Below are positions 1-5,148 of a DNA stretch of 5,148 bases, piece by piece; the first letter of the stretch is position 1, and each line of letters opens with the position of its first letter. Below the pieces are notes generated by a model that ran no database searches, was not told the origin of the DNA, and was given only the letters and a program-made list of their open reading frames with translations. Location of the stretch: the NCBI GenBank assembly GCA_025964635.1, contig JAOPYP010000793.1:1-5148 (forward strand), read 5' to 3'. The translations under genes and the position numbers were made by a program. The DNA comes from Actinomycetes bacterium. GTDB taxonomy: Bacteria; Actinomycetota; Actinomycetes; Streptosporangiales; Streptosporangiaceae.

Positions 1-138
1 CCGGCTCCCCTGCGGCCCGGGCGCGGTCGCGCCGGTGAGCCGGCCCGGCTGGGGCACGTCGCCGGCCTCGAGCATGTCGCTGGCGGCCGTCCGCAGCCCG
101 CTGGCTGCGGGTCCGGGGCCGGGCACGGTCTCGTTCAT
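1..138 (-). CDS. N-terminal fragment of an unrecognised protein, cut by the left edge
   Basis: An ATG at 138-136 opens a frame of 46 codons without a stop to the window edge. It begins MNETVPGPGPAASGLRTAAS and continues rich in Gly, Pro and Ala. I see no signal peptide, membrane segment or known motif in this stretch, so the function is unknown. The evidence that it is a real gene is its position: it starts two bases after the stop of the ABC ATPase on the same strand. A GAGG Shine-Dalgarno-like sequence at 152-149, inside the ATPase's last codons, lies ten bases before the ATG. It is therefore probably the next gene of the same operon and translationally coupled. Candidates that would fit the context are a sensor kinase with a cytoplasmic N-terminal tail, or an accessory protein of the transporter. 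Neither is shown by the sequence. Confidence 0.6.
   Translation of the reverse strand, partial: MNETVPGPGPAASGLRTAASDMLEAGDVPQPGRLTGATAPGPQGSR
91..110. repeat. Perfect 8-bp inverted repeat with 4-base loop
   Basis: CCGCAGCC at 91-98 and GGCTGCGG at 103-110 are exact reverse complements around a 4-base loop. In the leftward mRNA this would form a very stable hairpin 28-47 bases after the A of the ATG at 138. It lies inside the coding frame, with no T-run after it, so it does not look like a terminator. In DNA this GC-rich such a hairpin may be chance; it could also slow early translation. Confidence 0.55.
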
Positions 139-140
139 GG

Positions 141-872
141 TCAACGTGCCTCGATCACCATGGCGCCGCTGCCGTCCGGCTCGGCCTCTGGTCTCTCGAT
201 CCGGCCGTCGCGCATCCGCACCACCCGGCCCGCGGCCGCGGCCACGCTGGAGTCGTGGGTGACCAGGATGATGGTCTGGCCGCCGTCGTGCAGCCGCCGC
301 AGCAGCTCGATGACCTCCTCCCCGCCCTCGGAGTCCAGCGCCCCGGTCGGCTCGTCCGCGAGGAGCAGCGTGGGGTCGTTGGCCAGGGCCCGGGCGATGG
401 CCAGCCGCTGGCGCTGGCCGCCGGACAGCACGCCGGGCACGGCGCTGGCCTTGTCGCTGATGCCGAGCAGGTCGAGCAGGTCCCGGGCCCGGGTCTCGGC
501 CATTTTGCGGCGGCGGCCCGCGATGACCGCGGGCAGGGCCACGTTCTCCAGGACCGTCATGCCTTCCAGCAGGTTGAAGAACTGGAAGACCAGGCCGATG
601 TGCCGGCGGCGGAGCCGGGCCAGGTCGTCCTCGCTGCGCCCGGTCACCTCCTCGCCGGCCACGCTGATCTCACCCTCGTCCGCGGTGTCCAGCCCGGCCA
701 CCAGGTTCAGCAGGGTCGACTTGCCGCAGCCGGAGGGCCCCATCAGGGCGACGAACTCGCCGCTGCTCACGGCCAGGTCCACCCCCCGCAACGCGCGTAC
801 CGGCGCGTTCTCCGCCTCGAATGTCTTGCGCACGCCGCGCATAGCCAGCGCGGCCGGGCCGTCGTTCATCAC
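141..872 (-). CDS. ABC transporter ATP-binding protein, MacB/LolD (FtsE-like) type
   Basis: This is the cytoplasmic ATPase of a transporter with FtsX-fold permeases; ATP binding and hydrolysis drive the permease. All nucleotide-binding motifs are intact in the 243 residues: Walker A GPSGCGKST (45-53), Q-loop Gln97 in VFQFFNLL, signature LSGGQRQR (149-156), Walker B LLLADEP with catalytic Glu174, D-loop GALD (177-180) and switch His206 in VTHD. The length and the VFQFFNLL and ADEPTGALD motifs are those of the MacB/LolD subfamily, not of sugar or drug-fusion ABC proteins. The reading frame can start at GTG (872, overlapping the preceding stop codon by four bases) or at the next codon, ATG (869). 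A GGGGG run at 878-874 is better spaced for the ATG. The overlap with the response regulator-cyclase gene implies translational coupling. Its partner is probably the leftward permease and possibly also the divergent one. The substrate cannot be told. Confidence 0.96.
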   Translation of the reverse strand: MMNDGPAALAMRGVRKTFEAENAPVRALRGVDLAVSSGEFVALMGPSGCGKSTLLNLVAGLDTADEGEISVAGEEVTGRSEDDLARLRRRHIGLVFQFFNLLEGMTVLENVALPAVIAGRRRKMAETRARDLLDLLGISDKASAVPGVLSGGQRQRLAIARALANDPTLLLADEPTGALDSEGGEEVIELLRRLHDGGQTIILVTHDSSVAAAAGRVVRMRDGRIERPEAEPDGSGAMVIEAR

Positions 873-2266
873 GCCCCCGTCCGGGTCGTCATCTCGTTGG
901 GCCTGGCCGCAGCCCCGGAGCCGCCGGCCAGGTGAATGATCTTGTACGCGGTCACCGGGGTATCGCGCCCCTTGACCATCTGGGCGCCGAGCGGCACCGT
1001 GTCCACCGGGCTGCTCAGGGCCCGCAGTGTCGCCTCGGACACCACGGTCTCCCCCGCCGCGGCGAACTGCTGGAGCCGCTGCGAGAGGTTCACCGTGTCC
1101 CCGACCAGGGTGTATTCCAGCCGCTCGGCCGAGCCGAGCAGCGCGGCCGCGGCCTCACCGCTGGACAGCCCCAGGCCGAGGCCGAACGCGGGCAGGCCGT
1201 CGGCGCACCACCGGTCGTTGATCCCGGCCTGCAGGGAGTGCATGACGGACGCGGCGGCCACGGCCCGGTCGGCGTGGTCGTCCTGCGGGAACGGCGCGCC
1301 GAACACCGCCATGACCGCGTCGCCCACGAACTGCATGACCGTACCCCCCTCACCCAGGATGGCCTGATTCATCGCGGCCCGGTGGGTGTTCAGCTGGCCC
1401 GCCAGCTGGCTGGGGTCGGCGTGCTCGGCGATGGTGGAGTAGGACCGGATGTCGCTCATGAGCACGGTGACGATGACCCGCTCGGTCTCGCCGATGTCCC
1501 GGCGCTCCTGGCGGAGCTTGTCCGCGAGCCCGCCGGGCAGCAGCCGGGACAGCGTCTCGCCCTGCTCCTCGCGGTCCACGATGGCCTGGTGGAGCAGGCG
1601 CAGCCGCTGCAGCGCACCGGAGTTGCCCGCCGAGACGCCCTCGGCCAGCTTGACGAACACCGCCTCGACTTCCGCGTCGACGGCCTGCGGGGCGGTCCGG
1701 CGCGCCACGGCGATGGCCTTGATCGGCTTACCCTCGGCGACCATGCTGAGCAGCTCCTCCTCGGCCCGGGTCAGGCCGCCCGGCGGGACCACCGGCGCCA
1801 CCAGCGCCTCGACGATCGTGGGGTCCAGCGCGGTGCCGCCGGTGGCCACCGCGCGGATCGCGTCCACCAGCTGGTTCCCCTCGGCCACGTGGTCCTTGAG
1901 CAGGTAGCCGTAGCCCGCCGATCCCTCGGCCAGCAGCGACACGGCGTACTCGGGGTCCTCGTACTGGGACAGCACCACGACCCCGGTCCCGGGGTGCCGC
2001 TTGCGCACCTCCTTGGCCGCGTCGATGCCCTCCCGCTGGAAGGACGGCGGCATCCGGATGTCGGTCACCAGCACCTGCGGGTTGGCGGCGGTCGCGCCGT
2101 CCACCACGCCGTCGTAGTCCGCGGCCACGCCCACCACGGTCAGGTCGGCGTGCCGCTCGATGAGGGCGCGCACGCCCTCGCGGACGATCAGGTTGTCGTC
2201 CGCGAGGAAGACCGCGATCTGGCCCGCCGGAGCGGCGTCACTGTGATCCACGTAACAAGTGTTCAC
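869..2266 (-). CDS. Response regulator with class III nucleotide cyclase output (REC, degenerate LuxR-type HTH, linker, cyclase)
   Basis: The 465-residue protein should receive a phosphoryl group from a histidine kinase and control synthesis of a cyclic nucleotide in the cytoplasm. Residues 17-140 are a NarL-type receiver with acidic pair Asp23/Asp24, phospho-acceptor Asp69 in VTDIRMPP, Ser100 and Lys124 in GYLLKD. Residues 165-214 align with a LuxR/GerE helix-turn-helix (LTRAEEELLSMVAEG at its start), but the recognition helix APQAVDAEVEAVFVKL has acidic residues and Ala where DNA-contacting ones are usual. Residues 219-262 form a charged helical linker. Residues 264-420 are a class III cyclase: metal Asp272 (MSDIRSYS) and Asp316 (FVGDAVMAVFGAP), Thr386 in EYTLVGDTVN, and transition-state Asn393 and Arg397. 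Gln312 sits where Lys normally reads the base. The start is GTG 2266 without a clear Shine-Dalgarno; GTG 2251 is the alternative. It lies 109 bp after the permease and overlaps the ATPase. Domain assignment is firm; activity and product (cAMP or cGMP) are inference. Confidence 0.93.
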   Translation of the reverse strand: MNTCYVDHSDAAPAGQIAVFLADDNLIVREGVRALIERHADLTVVGVAADYDGVVDGATAANPQVLVTDIRMPPSFQREGIDAAKEVRKRHPGTGVVVLSQYEDPEYAVSLLAEGSAGYGYLLKDHVAEGNQLVDAIRAVATGGTALDPTIVEALVAPVVPPGGLTRAEEELLSMVAEGKPIKAIAVARRTAPQAVDAEVEAVFVKLAEGVSAGNSGALQRLRLLHQAIVDREEQGETLSRLLPGGLADKLRQERRDIGETERVIVTVLMSDIRSYSTIAEHADPSQLAGQLNTHRAAMNQAILGEGGTVMQFVGDAVMAVFGAPFPQDDHADRAVAAASVMHSLQAGINDRWCADGLPAFGLGLGLSSGEAAAALLGSAERLEYTLVGDTVNLSQRLQQFAAAGETVVSEATLRALSSPVDTVPLGAQMVKGRDTPVTAYKIIHLAGGSGAAARPNEMTTRTGA

Positions 2267-2375
2267 ACACCAGGGCGCTCACCGCCAGTGGGCAGGCATG
2301 CGGGTCGCTGGTGGTAGTAGGCACACCCCCGGGGTTCCGGGCCGCCTGCGGCTAGTCACGCCGGCCGGCTGGCGG
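2267..2375. other. 109-bp gap between permease and regulator genes
   Basis: No open frame of its own is convincing here. The gap contains a near-perfect direct repeat around the permease stop codon and some short GC palindromes, but no hairpin followed by a T-run and no good -10/-35 pair for the regulator gene. I therefore favour read-through from the permease, with a separate promoter not excluded. Confidence 0.5.
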
Positions 2376-2383
2376 CTACTCAC
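2348..2383 (-). repeat. 12-bp direct repeat spanning the permease stop codon
   Basis: GCGGCTAGTCAC (2348-2359) and GCGGCTACTCAC (2372-2383) differ at one base and are 24 bases apart. On the minus strand each copy contains TAG in the same frame. The permease stop (2378-2376) is thus followed eight codons later by a second in-frame stop (2354-2352). It may be a small tandem duplication or chance. Confidence 0.55.
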
Positions 2384-4766
2384 TGCGCAGGATCTCGGCG
2401 GGCCGGGTCCGGGCCGCCGACTCCGCGGGGACGGCCGCGACGCCCACGGCCAGCACCAGGGCGGCGGGCACCACGAGCACCAGGATGAACGGCAGCACCA
2501 CGACGGGCTCGATGCCAAGCTGGCCGGCGAACAGCCGCCAGGCCACCCGGCCGCACAGGATACCGGCCGGGATCCCGAGGCCCAGCGCCACCGCGGTGAG
2601 CGTGCTGGCCTGCCAGCTGATCGCGGAGCGGACCTGGCGCCGGGTGAACCCGATCGAGCGGAGCACCGCGAAGTCGCGGCGCCGCCGCCGGACCGACGTG
2701 AGCAGCAAGTGCACGATCGTGAGCAGGGCCAGCAGGCTCAGCGCGATCCCGAGCAGCAGGGGCAGTTGCTGGACCCGGCCGAAATTGACCACGTCGGTGG
2801 GGGTGGCCGGGCCCTGGACCGTGAACGAGCCCAGCCCGGCGGCCCGGGCCGCGAACGCGTTCAACCCGGCTGCCCCGCCCGCGCCCGGACCGAACCGCAC
2901 CAGCAGGGTGTCCAGCGGCGGGGCCGGCACGGAAGGCGGCAGCAGGCGGCGCAGCCCGGGCACGAGCAACGTGGCGCCTTTACCCAGGCTGAGCGTATCG
3001 CTGAGGGTGGGGAAGACCGCCGTGCCGACGATCCGGAACCGGCCCGGCGGGAAGCCGGCCAGCGACACGGGGACGCCCTGGCCGATGCGGGCGTGCATGG
3101 CGGCCAGCGTGCCCTCCCCGACCGCGATCTCGCCCGGGCCGCGGGGCAGGCGGCCCTGCATGGGCACGGGGAGCAGGTCACCGTGGTGACCGGGCAGCAT
3201 GGCGATCGCATCGGCCCGGACGCTCCCGACGATCAGCGGCACCCCTGAGTACCCGGCCGACCACGCGCTGATTCCGGGATGGCCCGTCAGGCCGCGGATC
3301 GCCTCCCCGACCCCCCGCTGCTGCGTGTTGCTCACATACGCGTCCCAGGTCACCCCGTACAGCCGGGGCGTGGCCAGCAGGTGCGCCAGGCTGGCCGAGA
3401 AGACCAGCGCCCCGGTGAGCGCGGCCACGCCCACCACCGCGCTGGCCACGGTGCTGCGCACGGGCACGGCGGTCCGGCCCGCGCCGGGCTGCAAGGCCAG
3501 CCGGATGCCGAGCATCGCGGTGACTGAGCCGATTCCCGAGGTCAGCACGGCCAGGTACTGCGGCCTCCGGCGTCCCCCGGCGCTGACCGCGGCCGGGCGC
3601 CCCAGGCCTGCGATCTCCGGGCCAGCACTCGCCGCCCGCCAGGTCGGCCAGGTGGTCGCGGCCATCGTGATCAGCACCGCGGCGGCCACCCCGACGCCGA
3701 AGACGAGGCCATCGGCGCGAACCCCTGGATGGGGCTCGGCGATCCCGGCCAGGCCGACCGGCAGCAGCGGAGAGACAGCCAGCGCAGCCAGGGTCCCGGC
3801 CACTCCCCCGGCCACGCCGACCATGGCCGCGCGCAGGAAGCCGATGGCCAGCAGGGTGCGGCGGCTGATGCCGAGCGCCCGCAGGGTGCGGTACTCCACC
3901 GAGTCCAGGACGGTCATCCGGGCCAGCAACTGCCCGAGGACCAGCAGGCTGATCACCGCGAGCAGCGCGGCCACCAGCCACAGCGCGACCGCCTGCAGGT
4001 GGATGGAGCGCTCGGTGTTCACCGCCTGGGTGCTCAGCGGGTAGGTCTGCTGCACCTTGCCCCGGGTCAGCCGGTTCAGCTCGCGCTGGACGGCAGGTAT
4101 GTCGGCCGCCCCGTGCCGGAGCCGGAGGGCCACCCCCGAGGACCCGGTGAAACCGGAGCGGTGCGCCCGGTAGAAGGCCGGGGTCGCCCAGATGGTTTCG
4201 GTACCCGTCCCGGTCTGTGGCGGGAACTCGGAGGGGGTCGCACTGATCCCGGTGATCCGGAACGTGAACGGCACCGGCCGGCCGGACGCGGTCAGCAGCG
4301 TCGTGCGCAGGGCGTCACCGACGCGCAGGTGGGCGCTCTGGGCCAGGGTGAAGGCAATGTCCGCCTCATCGGGCCGGGCGGGGTCAGGCAGCCGGCCGGA
4401 CAAGATCCGGCGGTGCCAGAACCGGCCGGGAACTACGGTGCTCACCGGGGCGATGACCTGCGCGGTGGCCGGCGACGTCACGGTGTACCCGACCAGGACG
4501 GCGGCCTGGCGGGCCTGCGGGACGGCCGCCGCTGCGCGCAGCGAGAACCGGCCGAACGTCCGGGACTCCCCCGCAAACGAGAACAGCAGCACGTCGGGTG
4601 CGTGGCTCCAGGCCAGCAGGCCCGGGTAGGCGGCGTCGGTGCGGCGCGCGCCCGCGGCCGCGGCCTCGACCGCCCCGGCGAACGCCCCCACGATCAGGGC
4701 CAGCGCCAGCCATGCCCGCCATCGCCGGCGCAGTTCAGCGCGGAAGAACATCCATCCAGCGGCCAA
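2376..4766 (-). CDS. ABC transporter permease with two FtsX domains (MacB-like, actinobacterial ~800-residue type)
   Basis: This is the membrane half of the transporter, 796 residues from a TTG start. I count eight hydrophobic segments, near residues 19-40, 257-283, 308-335, 352-376, 436-461, 667-691, 718-742 and 756-780. The first is followed by a ~215-residue extracytoplasmic domain, the fifth by a ~205-residue one. This is the duplicated FtsX layout (1+3, then 1+3). After the second and sixth segments lie the matching cytoplasmic motifs EYRTLRALGISRR and RRDFAVLRSIGFTRRQV, which in this family face the ATPase. The C-terminus RPAEILRSE is also typical. TTG 4766 is preferred because a G-run (4779-4774) lies seven bases upstream; ATG 4751 (MFFRAEL) is the alternative. 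The frame stays open to ATG 4907, but that adds 47 unlike residues and starts inside the intergenic inverted repeat. Same-strand regulator and ATPase genes follow, so it is probably first in the operon. The substrate is unknown; peptide, lipid or drug export or a mechanotransmission role are all possible. Confidence 0.93.
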   Translation of the reverse strand: MAAGWMFFRAELRRRWRAWLALALIVGAFAGAVEAAAAGARRTDAAYPGLLAWSHAPDVLLFSFAGESRTFGRFSLRAAAAVPQARQAAVLVGYTVTSPATAQVIAPVSTVVPGRFWHRRILSGRLPDPARPDEADIAFTLAQSAHLRVGDALRTTLLTASGRPVPFTFRITGISATPSEFPPQTGTGTETIWATPAFYRAHRSGFTGSSGVALRLRHGAADIPAVQRELNRLTRGKVQQTYPLSTQAVNTERSIHLQAVALWLVAALLAVISLLVLGQLLARMTVLDSVEYRTLRALGISRRTLLAIGFLRAAMVGVAGGVAGTLAALAVSPLLPVGLAGIAEPHPGVRADGLVFGVGVAAAVLITMAATTWPTWRAASAGPEIAGLGRPAAVSAGGRRRPQYLAVLTSGIGSVTAMLGIRLALQPGAGRTAVPVRSTVASAVVGVAALTGALVFSASLAHLLATPRLYGVTWDAYVSNTQQRGVGEAIRGLTGHPGISAWSAGYSGVPLIVGSVRADAIAMLPGHHGDLLPVPMQGRLPRGPGEIAVGEGTLAAMHARIGQGVPVSLAGFPPGRFRIVGTAVFPTLSDTLSLGKGATLLVPGLRRLLPPSVPAPPLDTLLVRFGPGAGGAAGLNAFAARAAGLGSFTVQGPATPTDVVNFGRVQQLPLLLGIALSLLALLTIVHLLLTSVRRRRRDFAVLRSIGFTRRQVRSAISWQASTLTAVALGLGIPAGILCGRVAWRLFAGQLGIEPVVVLPFILVLVVPAALVLAVGVAAVPAESAARTRPAEILRSE

Positions 4767-4779
4767 TGCCCTACCCCCC
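4767..4779 (-). promoter_or_regulatory. Ribosome binding site deciding the TTG start of the permease
   Basis: Read on the minus strand the sequence is GGGGGGTAGGGCA directly followed by TTG. The G-run lies seven bases before TTG 4766, a suitable distance, but 22 bases before ATG 4751, which would otherwise be the first ATG of the recognisable protein. This is why the TTG was chosen. Confidence 0.45.
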
Positions 4780-4807
4780 AGTGCCGGTGACGGCGTGACC
4801 GACGACC

Positions 4808-4836
4808 ACCGTAGGCACGCAGGCCAGCTCACCAGG
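4808..4836 (-). promoter_or_regulatory. Candidate promoter of the leftward permease operon
   Basis: On the minus strand TACGGT (4813-4808) fits the TANNNT form of a high-GC actinobacterial -10 box. Transcription would begin near 4801, about 35 bases before the TTG start. No good -35 hexamer is present at 16-18 bases; CTGGTG-like sequence is the best and it is weak. The call rests mainly on position and on the -10 match. Confidence 0.25.
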
Positions 4837-4890
4837 CCAGATCGCGCCATGCCTCTCATTGGGCCATGGCTCCGGGCCGCCCGGGAAGGG

Positions 4891-4921
4891 GGTAAGCACC
4901 ACGCCATCGGTGGTGCTTACC
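4891..4921. promoter_or_regulatory. Perfect 12-7-12 inverted repeat, likely operator between divergent permease genes
   Basis: GGTAAGCACCAC (4891-4902) and GTGGTGCTTACC (4910-4921) are exact reverse complements separated by seven bases. The repeat lies in the middle of the intergenic region, about 60 bp before the plus-strand ATG and 125 bp before the minus-strand TTG. A dyad of this size, with half-site centres just under two helical turns apart, is what dimeric repressors or activators (TetR, MarR or GntR-like) bind. Because both flanking genes read away from it, a terminator role is unlikely. Which protein binds is not known; no such regulator is encoded in the window. The structure itself is certain; the function is inferred. 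Confidence 0.7.
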
Positions 4922-4947
4922 GCACCCGCATTCACGCGCGACCACCC

Positions 4948-4976
4948 TGTCGGACCGCGGCCGGGGTCCCTACGCT
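4948..4976 (+). promoter_or_regulatory. Candidate promoter of the rightward permease
   Basis: TACGCT (4971-4976) is a good TANNNT -10 box, preceded at 17 bases by CTGTCG (4948-4953), a weak match to TTGACN. The ATG at 4983 comes six bases after the -10 box, so transcription would begin at or next to that ATG. This is the spacing seen in leaderless actinobacterial genes. Confidence 0.4.
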
Positions 4977-4982
4977 CGGGTC

Positions 4983-5148
4983 ATGTGGGCCCAGCCCCGC
5001 TCTGCTCAGGGCGGGCGCGGTCCGCGGGGGGTGAGGCCGGTGCGCCCAGTGCTGCGCCTCGTGGCGCACGAGTTCCGGACCCGGTGGCGAGCCTGGGCCG
5101 TGCTGGTGCTGCTGGTCGCGGTCGCGGGGGGCGCTGTGCTGGCCGCGG
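4983..5148 (+). CDS. N-terminus of a second FtsX-type ABC transporter permease, cut by the right edge
   Basis: The frame runs from ATG 4983 to the window edge (55 codons). The part from about 5064 on, AHEFRTRWRAWAVLVLLVAV followed by AGGAVLAA, is a basic amphipathic start plus first membrane helix. It aligns with RRRWRAWLALALIVGAFAGA of the leftward permease, with 13 of 23 positions identical over the RWRAW-to-AA stretch, so the two are paralogues of the actinobacterial double-FtsX family. The start is undecided. ATG 4983 would be leaderless, directly after a -10 box, but adds a Gly/Arg/Pro-rich leader. GTG 5040 has a G-run (5026-5031) eight bases upstream. GTG 5031 abuts that run. It is transcribed divergently from the other permease and separated from it by the inverted repeat. 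Its own ATPase may lie beyond the edge, or it may use the one encoded at 141-872. Confidence 0.78.
   Translation, partial: MWAQPRSAQGGRGPRGVRPVRPVLRLVAHEFRTRWRAWAVLVLLVAVAGGAVLAA

Noticed and set aside
160..939. Plus-strand frames opposite the ABC ATPase.
   Set aside because: The minus-strand frame carries every ABC signature; the plus-strand products are Ser/Arg or Gln/Gly-rich without motifs.
2242..2267. TGTGA and TCACA half-sites at the start of the cyclase gene, suggesting a CRP (cAMP receptor) site with feedback.
   Set aside because: The spacer is 16 bases, not the 6 of a CRP site, and the 3' part lies at the start codon. Attractive because the gene encodes a cyclase, but the geometry is wrong.
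932..2317. A 461-codon open frame on the plus strand, opposite the response regulator-cyclase gene.
   Set aside because: It has no recognisable domain and is rich in His, Arg, Gly and Val, as expected for the reverse of a GC3-biased gene. The minus strand in the same place encodes three intact, well-known domains.
2341..2376. GCCGCC/GGCGGC inverted repeat as a terminator after the permease.
   Set aside because: The stem is only six bases with a 24-base loop, overlaps the stop codon and has no T-run. Short GC palindromes of this kind are expected by chance here.
2259..4790. Long plus-strand frames (2259-3248, 2485-3189, 3199-4044, 3729-4790) opposite the permease.
   Set aside because: They are low-complexity (Gln, Arg, Gly, Pro) with no motifs, and overlap a permease frame with eight membrane segments and family motifs. 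They are antisense shadows of high GC.
4767..4907. N-terminal extension of the leftward permease to ATG 4907.
   Set aside because: The added 47 residues have no family similarity, the ATG falls in the loop of the intergenic dyad, and TTG 4766 has a well-placed G-run before the recognisable N-terminus.

Overview
The window is very GC-rich, with third positions almost always G or C, and its domain set is typical of Actinobacteria (Streptomyces or Streptosporangium-like high-GC Gram-positives). These domains are a NarL-type receiver with the DIRMPP and GYLLKD motifs, a class III nucleotide cyclase, and ~800-residue double-FtsX permeases. I cannot name a genus from the sequence.

Layout. A 216-bp intergenic region (about 4767-4982) separates two divergent transcription units. 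Leftwards (minus strand) run an FtsX/MacB-type ABC permease (4766-2376), a 109-bp gap, a response regulator fused to a nucleotide cyclase (2266-869), an ABC ATPase that overlaps the regulator's stop codon (872-141), and the first 46 codons of an unrecognised gene beginning two bases after the ATPase (138 to the left edge). Rightwards (plus strand) is the start of a second permease of the same family, cut by the right edge. Its first membrane segment closely resembles that of the leftward permease. The intergenic region carries a perfect 12-bp inverted repeat with a 7-base spacer (4891-4921) and candidate promoters facing each way.

How the genes may work together. The ATPase and permease are the two halves of a MacB/LolD-like transporter, probably an exporter or an extracytoplasmic mechanotransmitter. 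The second, divergent permease may share the same ATPase. The regulator between them has a receiver with an intact phospho-acceptor Asp. Its LuxR/GerE-type helix-turn-helix appears to have lost its DNA-contacting residues, and it is followed by a helical linker and a class III cyclase domain. This suggests that the output of the two-component signal is a cyclic nucleotide rather than, or as well as, DNA binding. No histidine kinase lies in the window. The cyclase keeps both metal-binding Asp residues and the Asn/Arg pair but has Gln at the usual substrate-specifying Lys, so its activity and product are uncertain.

No tRNA, rRNA, CRISPR array, insertion sequence or phage gene was seen.
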